DNA from: Anaerorudis sp964444915
GTDB taxonomy: Bacteria > Bacteroidota > Bacteroidia > Bacteroidales > Dysgonomonadaceae
Assembly: GCA_964444915.1 (NCBI GenBank)
Contig: CAYUIY010000014.1
Location: 1-32,122 of the forward strand
DNA length: 32,122 nt
Direction: 5' to 3'
In this document: positions 24,286 through 30,575 of the stretch, one piece after another
How the letters are laid out: every line of letters begins with the position of its first letter
Position numbering within the stretch: the first letter of the stretch is position 1
The notes under the pieces: generated by a model
Database searches by the model: none
What the model was told of the DNA's origin: nothing
What the model saw: the letters and a program-made list of their open reading frames with translations, nothing else
Translations under genes and position numbers: made by a program

Positions 24286-24726
24286 CTAAAAATAAGGTAC
24301 CGATACCGTTGTGGTAGCACCCGTAGCATTATCCAAAATGGTTATGTTTATTCCACTGATGGCATCTCCTATTTCTATTTGGTAGTCACCTACAATATAG
24401 GTTCCTGCCTGTAATGCATCTTCGCCAAACTGGCGTCTGACAATCTCACGTGAAAGATTATTGAGTATCTGACGATTCAGACTTTCAGCAAAATCTTTTA
24501 CAGGGTCAAGTCCATACGAATAACGGCTGATAGCCTGTTGTTCGGGCGATTTATAAGTATCCTGTGCTTGAGCCGAGCTCAGCAGCCATTGATAATTAAA
24601 GGTGTTGCCTCCGAATGCCGGATTCTTTGGAGTGTAAACAAAATCTTGTGCTGCTCCGTTAATGGCAATAAACAGCAAGAACATGCTTGCCAAAACCCTA
24701 CCTAAATGTTTTTTATTCGTTTGCAT
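24286..24726 (-). CDS. csgF: Curli assembly factor CsgF
   Basis: CsgF sits in the mouth of the CsgG pore and links it to the nucleator on the cell surface. I start at the ATG at 24726 (146 aa), which gives a proper signal peptide ending NGAAQ. The longer open frame to 24858 would add 44 residues that overlap csgE and is rejected. The mature N-terminus DFVYTPKNPAFGGNTFNYQW with LLSSAQAQDTYK is the CsgF signature: in E. coli the segment TMTFQFRNPNFGGNPNNG plus LLNSAQAQNSYK binds inside CsgG. The C-terminal part (YIVGDYQIEIGDAISGINIT) matches the CsgF beta region. Confidence 0.93.
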   Translation of the reverse strand: MQTNKKHLGRVLASMFLLFIAINGAAQDFVYTPKNPAFGGNTFNYQWLLSSAQAQDTYKSPEQQAISRYSYGLDPVKDFAESLNRQILNNLSREIVRRQFGEDALQAGTYIVGDYQIEIGDAISGINITILDNATGATTTVSVPYF

Positions 24727-24745
24727 AAACACAATTTTTAATGAG

Positions 24746-25237
24746 TTAATAAATTCCACTTCCCGACTGATCTTCCCCCTCGAGTTGCCGCATGAGTTCC
24801 TCGTAATTGACCAGGTAAAAAGCTGTTTGTTCAACTGCTTGTCGGGCAATTTGCTCAATGTAAGCCGTCCGCGGCTGAAGCAATGCTCGAAAGACCGTTA
24901 TTTCATTAATTTTCACCTCAATAAGGGTAGTCATTAACCGGAAAGGTTTTTCGATAATAGTAATGGAATAATTGTGCGCGTTGGGCGGAGCCTGCCATTG
25001 ACTGTAAAAAAAGTTATAAAATTCTTTGCCGCTTTTTGTACGTGTGGCATCGATAATCAAGCCATCAATTTCAAGCTCAGGATCTTTACTTACTTTTTCT
25101 TTTTGAGAAGCAATTTCTTCGATCATTTTTTGCAAACTTTCAGGAACATCTTTTATTACCTTAGTAGTATCTTTCTCCTGAGCAATCGCAAAAGAGGTCG
25201 CGCAAATCACCATTCCTATAAGACACCATCTTTTCAT
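24746..25237 (-). CDS. csgE: Curli assembly factor CsgE
   Basis: CsgE is the periplasmic adaptor that caps CsgG and directs curlin subunits to it. The 163-aa protein has a signal peptide (ending AIAQ) and a region (about 54-125) matching CsgE: ELEIDGLIIDATRTKSGKEF, YSQWQAPP, YSITIIEKP and KINEITVFRALLQPR. In E. coli the same positions read VPGLLTDHTVSSIGHDFYR, WESDY and INERP. A charged helix (DVPESLQKMIEEIASQKEKV) precedes the domain. It is four bases after the curlin gene upstream and 19 bases before csgF. Confidence 0.9.
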   Translation of the reverse strand: MKRWCLIGMVICATSFAIAQEKDTTKVIKDVPESLQKMIEEIASQKEKVSKDPELEIDGLIIDATRTKSGKEFYNFFYSQWQAPPNAHNYSITIIEKPFRLMTTLIEVKINEITVFRALLQPRTAYIEQIARQAVEQTAFYLVNYEELMRQLEGEDQSGSGIY

Positions 25238-25241
25238 ACGA

Positions 25242-25865
25242 TTATTTTTTTGTCGGAAAAACGGAAATTCCTCTGTCTGTCCTGATTTGAACTTCCATCC
25301 CTCCCGCCATGCCGTTGTATTGATGTACCTCTATTGGCTTGGCATAGGGGTCCATTAATGCGGAAACCATAAAATCATTTCCCTCCTGCGTTATCGCAAT
25401 CAGAATAGGTTCCATTCCTTCTCCTTTCAATGCTCCTTTTACAGACAAATTGATTACATTATTCATCCCTTGCTGATATAAACGGGCTTCCTTAGCGTTC
25501 ATTGTTGAATTTTCTATCCAACTGTTTATCATGTTTCCGGTTCCTGTTTGGGTAACAATTTGAGTAATGTTTTGACCAAACGATCGTATATTGGCCGCAT
25601 TACCCTCATTTTCCTGACGTAGAATCGTTTTTAATCCCGTTCCTAACTGTTCGATATAGGCACTCTGATTCTCTATTTGTTGAGAAGCATCGATTAAATT
25701 CCCTGAAGTCCCCTCCTGATGTTGAATGGATTTGATGATATTGTAATACCCAATTTGGTTGATAAACGCCCGATTAAAATTAATCATCTCATTTTCCTGT
25801 GCTGTAAGATGGAATATTGTTCCTACGAGTAACAGATTGATCAAAAAGAGTAAACGATTTTTCAT
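25242..25865 (-). CDS. Curlin-repeat protein, nucleator (CsgB-like) candidate
   Basis: Starting at the ATG at 25865 gives 207 aa with a signal peptide ending LTAQ; the open frame reaches 25907 but would overlap the upstream gene. The mature protein has about five curlin-like blocks of the type QxGxxN (INQIGYYN, IEQLGTG, VTQTGTGN, YQQGMNN, ITQEGND), more irregular than in the large curlins. The non-repetitive C-terminal tail (about 175-207) ends in Lys-Lys. Degenerate repeats plus a distinct tail fit a CsgB-like minor subunit that nucleates or anchors the fibre, but this is inferred from architecture. It begins two bases after the stop of the preceding curlin gene and four bases before csgE. 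Confidence 0.75.
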   Translation of the reverse strand: MKNRLLFLINLLLVGTIFHLTAQENEMINFNRAFINQIGYYNIIKSIQHQEGTSGNLIDASQQIENQSAYIEQLGTGLKTILRQENEGNAANIRSFGQNITQIVTQTGTGNMINSWIENSTMNAKEARLYQQGMNNVINLSVKGALKGEGMEPILIAITQEGNDFMVSALMDPYAKPIEVHQYNGMAGGMEVQIRTDRGISVFPTKK

Positions 25866-25867
25866 TT

Positions 25868-26461
25868 TTACCAATACATTTGAATGATTGTTGCCATATT
25901 TCCGCATCCAACTTGCCGAATAGCAGAACTATTGGCAAAATTTCCGTCAGGAATTGTTCCGGCAGGTCGTCCCTGCTGTTCGATTGCGGCCTCGTTATTT
26001 GTCCCATATTGACACAGCGCCGCTCTCTGAAATGCTCCCCACTGATTAATTTCGCCATAGTTCATGCTTCCAACCTGTAAAATGCCCCATTTTCCGGGGT
26101 TCAAGCAATCACCATACAGTACATTGTAACCCACCCTATTGTCATTACCCTGTTGAATTACTTTTGCCCGATTACTTAATCCTCCCACCTGATTAATCGA
26201 GGCATAATTCCGACATCCTGCTTCAGCTTGCTTGGTATAATTTCCGTTGAACAGACACCATTCCCCGTTTATTTTGTTCGTTACCACCGGATTACGCTCC
26301 GTTTTATTCGACAGTAGATAAAGATAAATTTCATACGCAATCATCCCCTCTCCTGTCGTTTGAGCAGTCATCCGAAACAATCCCATACTTAAAGCCATAA
26401 ACAACACGATAGCCGACTTTCTAAGGCAGCCGAGGCGTCTGTGGTTGACATTTTTGTTCAT
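25868..26461 (-). CDS. Curlin-repeat minor subunit
   Basis: This 197-aa exported protein has an N-terminal hydrophobic signal (about 16-33, ending RMTAQ) after a basic stretch. Residues about 34-80 are unique, and the C-terminal 115 residues carry curlin-like blocks (INQVGGLSN, IQQGNDN, LQVGSMN, INQWGAFQ, CQYGTNN, IEQQGRP, IRQVGCGN). Six or so cysteines are present in the mature part, unusual for curlins, so disulfides might lock the fold. It probably is a minor fibre subunit or cap. The next curlin gene follows after two bases. Confidence 0.75.
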   Translation of the reverse strand: MNKNVNHRRLGCLRKSAIVLFMALSMGLFRMTAQTTGEGMIAYEIYLYLLSNKTERNPVVTNKINGEWCLFNGNYTKQAEAGCRNYASINQVGGLSNRAKVIQQGNDNRVGYNVLYGDCLNPGKWGILQVGSMNYGEINQWGAFQRAALCQYGTNNEAAIEQQGRPAGTIPDGNFANSSAIRQVGCGNMATIIQMYW

Positions 26462-26514
26462 CTTTTCGTTCGTTAATTTATTTTTGAAACAGGTATTTCC
26501 GGAGAAGAGAGCCC

Positions 26515-26579
26515 CCGGGAATTACTTCCCGGAAGCTCAACCATCACACTACGAGCGAGGAGTCACCCAACATGATGGT
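26515..26579 (-). other. Structured intergenic segment between the major curlin gene and the minor subunits
   Basis: Two stems are visible in the 126-bp gap: CCGGGAA/TTCCCGG (26515-26521 with 26526-26532, 4-nt loop) and ACCATCA/TGATGGT (26540-26546 with 26573-26579). No T-run follows on the minus strand. Such hairpins after a highly expressed structural gene could stabilise its mRNA and lower expression of the downstream minor subunits. Confidence 0.5.
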
Positions 26580-26587
26580 AAAAATCA

Positions 26588-28603
26588 TTATCTCACCTGA
26601 GTAACTGCTGCCATATTGCCATTCCCGAACTGATTGATTGTTGCGGCATTCAAATCGCCGGTTTGAGAAACGGTAAATCTATTCAGATTTCCGTTAACAC
26701 TAACAGCAACTGTATTGAGATCACCCTCACTGGAAATGGTTCCTATATTGGAATTCCCCAAAATGTCAACATTTGCCAGGTTATCCAAACCATCTTGAGT
26801 CAATTGCACCTCATTTGAATTACCGGTTTGAGAAACGGTAAATCTATTCAGATTTCCGTTAACACTAACAGCAACTGTATTGAGATCACCCTCACTGGAA
26901 ACGGTTCCTATATTGGAATTTCCCAAAATGTCAACATTTGCCAGGTTATCCGAACCATTTTGATTCATGCTTACTTCATTTGCATTGCCGTTTTGATTCA
27001 AATAGGCTTTATTGTTTTGTGTACCTTTTTGAACCTGTTCTGCATAATTATCATCACCGATTTGGGTAATAACTGCTGTATGGCCACTACGATATGTAGG
27101 AGGACTATTCCATGTGCCACCCTCCTGGCTTTGTCTGGCTTTATTCCGGTCACCACTAGAAGTAATTTTTGCGTTATGATTTATCCCATTTTGAGATTGC
27201 ATTGCATCATTTAAAGCTCCTTTTTGGACAATTTCCGCATTTTGATGACTTCCAACCTGACTCTGTTCGGCTTTATTTCCATCTCCCACCGACTGTTCAA
27301 TTGTTGCAGTCATATTGTACCCATCCTGATATTGGTCAGCCGTGTTGGCATTACTGTTCTGAAAAATGATAGCCTCATTATACCCTGTATAAGCAATTCC
27401 CTGAATCTGGTTTGCTTTATTATTGTCGCCTATTTGAGTAACACGTACATACTGATGAGCGGTAATGCCCGGTTGTTGATATTGCTCTGAAGTAGCTTCA
27501 TTTCTATTCCCTTCTTGAACGATAGAGGCATTGTTATTTTTTGCCCCATCAAGTGCCGTTTGAGTAACTTCTGCCTTATTTCTGTTTCCGTCTTGACTAA
27601 CGTTCGCGTATTGATTATCACCTTTCTGATCAACTATTGCACTATTTCCCATGCCTTCCTGTTCGATAAAGCCTTGGTTTTCGTTCCCATCTTGATAAAG
27701 AGCAGCTTCGTTGTCGAATCTCAATTGTGAAACGGTACCCTCATTATCATCCCCCTCTACATCAACAAGAACATCATTTCCCGTACCTTCTTGAACAACG
27801 GAATGATTGTTGTCATTGCCTATTTGGGCAAAATCTACATCATTATTAATACCCACCTGACGAATTCCTCTTTCTCCCATATCATACGGATTAACTCCGG
27901 ATTCGTTTCCGTTACCTTGCTGAAGCATTCGTAAGCTGTTACCATTTCCCGTTTGTGAAGTGGTGGTAATGTTGTTATTTCCGTCTTGAGTTATCTCGGC
28001 AGCACTGCCGCCCGACTGTTCGGAAACCGCATAATTATCATCACCTATCTGACTGTGGATAGCTCTGTTCCCATTTAGAGATTGCAAAAGGAGCGAAAAG
28101 TTATGTTTTCCGTTTTGTGTTTGGGCTCCTCTATTTCTGCCATTCAATGCATTGGCTTCAGCCTCATTATCTTCTCCGCTTTGTACCTGAGTATGGTTGT
28201 TTCCATTAGCAAACCCAAGCAAAGGATTCCGCTGGAGAATGGTAGCTTTCTGGCGTTCACCAGACTGTTCCTGATAAGCAACGCTATTTCCTCTCTCTTG
28301 TTGATTGATAGAAGCAGAATGATTTGTTCCATTCTGTACCTGAGTTGCCGTATTATCAAAAGTTTTGTCGCTGGTTGTACCGCCACCTGCCTGAAGAATG
28401 GCAGCTGTGTTATTCTGCCCTACTTGCGTTTGATCAGCTACATTGCGATCGCCCACCTGATCAACTGTTGCTCCATTGATGTCACCTGATTGCGAAACCG
28501 TAGCATCATTGCGATTTCCTGTTTGATTTACCGTTGAGGTATTTTGTGCCAAAGCTGTACCTACGGCAAATACCATTGCGAAAAAAAATACTAATTTTTT
28601 CAT
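26588..28603 (-). CDS. Large curlin-repeat amyloid subunit (671 aa)
   Basis: The signal peptide KKLVFFFAMVFAVGTALAQ is followed by about 650 residues built almost entirely of 11-residue blocks of the form QxGxxNxAxxx (for example QTGNRNDATVS, QSGDINGATVD, QVGDRNVADQT). I count about 40 Q-initiated blocks, against ten strands (five 22-residue repeats) in E. coli CsgA (about 130 mature residues). Each block is expected to give one beta strand of a cross-beta solenoid, as known for curlin. Composition is rich in Asn, Gln, Gly and Ser. Near the C-terminus a 55-residue segment (DILGNSNIGT... to FTVSQTG) is duplicated almost exactly. It should be exported by CsgG/E/F and be a main fibre subunit. 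Confidence 0.9.
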   Translation of the reverse strand: MKKLVFFFAMVFAVGTALAQNTSTVNQTGNRNDATVSQSGDINGATVDQVGDRNVADQTQVGQNNTAAILQAGGGTTSDKTFDNTATQVQNGTNHSASINQQERGNSVAYQEQSGERQKATILQRNPLLGFANGNNHTQVQSGEDNEAEANALNGRNRGAQTQNGKHNFSLLLQSLNGNRAIHSQIGDDNYAVSEQSGGSAAEITQDGNNNITTTSQTGNGNSLRMLQQGNGNESGVNPYDMGERGIRQVGINNDVDFAQIGNDNNHSVVQEGTGNDVLVDVEGDDNEGTVSQLRFDNEAALYQDGNENQGFIEQEGMGNSAIVDQKGDNQYANVSQDGNRNKAEVTQTALDGAKNNNASIVQEGNRNEATSEQYQQPGITAHQYVRVTQIGDNNKANQIQGIAYTGYNEAIIFQNSNANTADQYQDGYNMTATIEQSVGDGNKAEQSQVGSHQNAEIVQKGALNDAMQSQNGINHNAKITSSGDRNKARQSQEGGTWNSPPTYRSGHTAVITQIGDDNYAEQVQKGTQNNKAYLNQNGNANEVSMNQNGSDNLANVDILGNSNIGTVSSEGDLNTVAVSVNGNLNRFTVSQTGNSNEVQLTQDGLDNLANVDILGNSNIGTISSEGDLNTVAVSVNGNLNRFTVSQTGDLNAATINQFGNGNMAAVTQVR
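26658..26793. repeat. Direct repeat inside the large curlin gene, copy 1 (copy 2 at 26823-26958)
   Basis: 136 bases recur with an offset of 165 bp (55 codons, in frame) and only three mismatches that I can find by eye. This is a recent in-frame duplication at the C-terminal end of the protein, which lengthens the solenoid. Confidence 0.85.
26823..26958. repeat. Direct repeat inside the large curlin gene, copy 2
   Basis: Partner of 26658-26793, offset 165 bp. The three differences (at the AATGG/AACGG, TTCCCC/TTTCCC and CCAAACC/CCGAACC positions) are mostly silent or conservative. Confidence 0.85.
28545..28603 (-). repeat. Signal-peptide DNA shared by two curlin genes (other copy 29613-29671)
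   Basis: The first 59 bases of this gene, from the ATG through the signal peptide, match 29613-29671 with one mismatch, while the mature coding regions are only similar in repeat pattern. This points to recent duplication or gene conversion limited to the export signal. Confidence 0.85.
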
Positions 28604-28648
28604 AGCTGTCGTTTTTTAATTTATTTAATTAGATAAATAGGATTTCTC

Positions 28649-29671
28649 TTAGAAATGTTGAACAACTTTTGCAAAATTGAAATCTCCATTTTGGGAAACA
28701 GTAGCTGAATGAGAATTACCAACTTGTTCAACCCCAACTATGCAATTGTCGCTTCCAAGGGCCAATGAAATCTTAACAAAATTATTATCGCCATATTGGC
28801 TCGATGTTATTACGTTGTTATTACCACCTAAAATGTCAATATCCGAAGAATTAGATTCTCCTAATTGCCCTTGTGCAACATCGTTGTTTGACCCATAAAT
28901 ATCAATCCATGCATTGTTTCTACCACTGGTACTCCACACTCTATATTCTTGATGTTGATAAGTATTATTATTGTCACCCTCAACATAAATATGAGTTGTA
29001 CCTAGCATCTGGTTAGTATACTGAGTATAATCCCCAGTTGGCCGATGTGCAAAAGGAAGCGATAAAGGATCAGCTAAAGTTGTGGCACTTACATCATAAA
29101 CGTTTCCGCTCTTTGTCGGATTATTATTATTGTTTCCAATTTGAGTAATTTCGGTTACATTAGACATGCCTCCAACACTCAATTGATTTGCAATATTATA
29201 ATCCCCTTCTTGTTTTATCATCATTCCCTGAACACCATAGCAGCCAAAACTACCAACTGTTTTTTGGGCAGCATTGTTGTAGCTTCCTATCTGGTCAATA
29301 TCTAATCCCATTCGATCCCAACTTGTAGTTTTGCTTATTGGAGCATTTAATTCTTGTTCTGCCTTGTTAAAATTGCCTTTTTGATCAATACTTGCCCCGT
29401 TGCTGCTCGAATTCATAGTAATTTTGGCTTCATTATTATTTCCTATTTGATCAATAAAAGCACCATACAACCAATTTCCCGGGTTATTTGGGCCTGAATT
29501 GGTCACTGGAGACACATTGGTACCTTGGTTGATAATACCTGCATTTGCTGAACCAGCTTGTTCAATCTCTGCAATGTTTGTTCCGTATTGATTAATAGTA
29601 GCGACATTTGACTGTGCCAAAGCTGTACCTACGGCAAACACCATTGCGAAAAAAAATACTAATTTTTTCAT
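28649..29671 (-). CDS. Curlin-repeat amyloid subunit (340 aa)
   Basis: I start at the ATG at 29671, where the match to the signal peptide of the 671-aa paralogue begins; an ATG two codons upstream (29677) is also possible. After the signal peptide come curlin-like blocks (INQYGTN, IEQAGSAN, IDQIGNNN, IDQKGNFN, IKQEGDYN, ITQIGNNN, VEQVGNSH, VSQNGDFN). Longer non-repeat insertions, for example around residues 195-235 (PFAHRPTGDYTQYTN), could form loops exposed on the fibre. It ends in VVQHF. The 671-aa gene follows after 45 bases, so both are probably on one message; this one comes first. Confidence 0.88.
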   Translation of the reverse strand: MKKLVFFFAMVFAVGTALAQSNVATINQYGTNIAEIEQAGSANAGIINQGTNVSPVTNSGPNNPGNWLYGAFIDQIGNNNEAKITMNSSSNGASIDQKGNFNKAEQELNAPISKTTSWDRMGLDIDQIGSYNNAAQKTVGSFGCYGVQGMMIKQEGDYNIANQLSVGGMSNVTEITQIGNNNNNPTKSGNVYDVSATTLADPLSLPFAHRPTGDYTQYTNQMLGTTHIYVEGDNNNTYQHQEYRVWSTSGRNNAWIDIYGSNNDVAQGQLGESNSSDIDILGGNNNVITSSQYGDNNFVKISLALGSDNCIVGVEQVGNSHSATVSQNGDFNFAKVVQHF

Positions 29672-29843
29672 GTCCATTTCTTTTTAAATTGTTTACTTGT
29701 TTAATAATTGGATTGAATTGAAATTTAATCAATTAACTCCCGTAACAGGGGTTAAATGCCTTTGGGTTTGCAACCCACCGCAGCATGGGGAAAGCCAAAG
29801 AAACCGTGCGCCGCATTCTGCGCCAACAGGGTGGTTGCGGCAT
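29672..29843 (-). other. Intergenic segment between the first two genes of the curli cluster
   Basis: This 172-bp gap has several small dyads: AACTCC/GGGGTT (about 29734-29752), GGGTTTGCAACCC (about 29764-29776) and the start of the repeat at 29819. No clear TAnnTTTG box precedes the 340-aa curlin gene, so transcription may come from the promoter at 30203 with partial termination here. Confidence 0.35.
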
Positions 29844-29853
29844 TTATTTTGAA
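29819..29853. repeat. Intergenic repeat, copy 2 (first copy at 22192-22226)
   Basis: Matches 22192-22224 at 32 of 33 positions, then diverges. It overlaps the stop codon of the small gene 29844-30182. Together the two copies bracket the curli structural and secretion genes. Confidence 0.7.
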
Positions 29854-30182
29854 TTTATTTTTGCTTTATTGTTGTTTCCTGTTTGTTTAATTTCGACAAC
29901 CTGTTTGTGTCGTTCTGTTCCTTCTGCTTTTATCTCTACCTTATTGTTTTCGCCTTTTTGCTCAATTTCGCCCTTCACCATCCTTCCCTCCAACGTAGCA
30001 TTAAACGCCCCTTCAAAACAAAGCGAATCAATTTTCACGAGGTTGCCCTTCCCCTCCGCGGTAATCTTCACGGTGTCGCAAATTCCACAAACAATTTTCA
30101 CTTCTTTCACCTTCCCGCTATTCGGAAAAGCAAAAAAGGAATACAGAAATAAACCGGTAATGTTAATGGCAAATCTTTTCAT
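29844..30182 (-). CDS. Small exported protein with two curlin-like motifs and a CGIC motif
   Basis: The 112-aa product has a signal peptide (KRFAINITGLFLYSFFAF) and a short mature part. A CGIC motif lies at about residues 32-35 and a third Cys at 54. Two curlin-like blocks follow near the end (EIEQKGENNKVEI and EIKQTGNNNKAKI). It is highly charged (many Lys and Glu), unlike the large curlins. It is the first gene of the cluster, downstream of a promoter-like box. I do not recognise a family. By size and cysteine pair it is reminiscent of the E. coli amyloid inhibitor CsgC (CxC, about 110 aa), but no sequence homology is visible; a nucleator, cap or chaperone role are all open. Confidence 0.65.
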   Translation of the reverse strand: MKRFAINITGLFLYSFFAFPNSGKVKEVKIVCGICDTVKITAEGKGNLVKIDSLCFEGAFNATLEGRMVKGEIEQKGENNKVEIKAEGTERHKQVVEIKQTGNNNKAKINSK

Positions 30183-30202
30183 GGTTCTATCCGTTTTTGT
30201 CT

Positions 30203-30210
30203 CAAAAATA
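30203..30210 (-). promoter_or_regulatory. Probable promoter -7 box of the curli cluster
   Basis: Minus-strand TATTTTTG followed by AGAC matches TAnnTTTG and lies about 20 bases upstream of the first start codon (30182). That would give a very short leader. A perfect palindrome lies 78 bases further upstream. Confidence 0.55.
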
Positions 30211-30287
30211 GATGGAAGAGAAGGGGAATGTTTGTCCTAAAAAAGCAACGATTTGTCTTTAATCGGCATTAACATGGGTTAAATTAT

Positions 30288-30309
30288 AACTAAAAATGCA
30301 TTTTTAGTT
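30288..30309. promoter_or_regulatory. Perfect 22-bp palindrome upstream of the curli cluster
   Basis: AACTAAAAATG (30288-30298) is followed directly by its exact reverse complement (30299-30309). Lying in the gap between the HATPase-REC-AraC gene and the first curli gene, about 80 bp before the -7 box, it is a good candidate operator. A spacer-less hairpin terminator is less likely. Confidence 0.55.
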
Positions 30310-30575
30310 TGTATATTATTGATTAACAGAAAAATAAAAATCAAAAATAGGCTTCAAACAATAACCCGAAAATATGCAGAATAAAGACAAAAACAGCAAA
30401 TGTATAAGGGGAAGACAGACACTTTTTTATATGTTGATATACAGAATTTTATGTCCTTTTTTTAAAAACGAAAGAAAAGGTCGATTTCGGGGTGTGTCGG
30501 CATTGTTTTATGTTGATTTCGGCACAAGTAGATTTCGGTTTATCCGGTATGTTGGCAACAATTTTCAAGTTGCCC
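30310..30575. other. Rest of the gap between the curli promoter and the regulator gene
   Basis: The total gap 30183-30575 is 393 bp. Besides the -7 box and palindrome it contains three GATTTCGG direct repeats (30483-30490, 30515-30522, 30531-30538; spacing 32 and 16 bp). A plus-strand open frame (30374-30637) has no family resemblance and overlaps the regulator's 3' end; I do not call it. No terminator with a T-run is evident. Confidence 0.45.

Noticed and set aside
24727..24858. 44-residue N-terminal extension of CsgF
   Set aside because: It would bury the signal peptide inside the protein and overlap csgE; the ATG at 24726 gives a normal signal sequence.
25866..25907. 14-residue extension of the CsgB-like protein
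   Set aside because: It overlaps the upstream curlin gene and precedes a clear signal peptide beginning at 25865.
25789..26058. 89-aa minus-strand frame between the two minor curlin genes
   Set aside because: Alternative frame across two real, tightly spaced genes.
26828..27214. Plus-strand frames through the curlin genes (for example 128 aa)
   Set aside because: Reverse-strand reading of the 33-bp periodic curlin repeats, giving artificial Cys/Ile-rich proteins.
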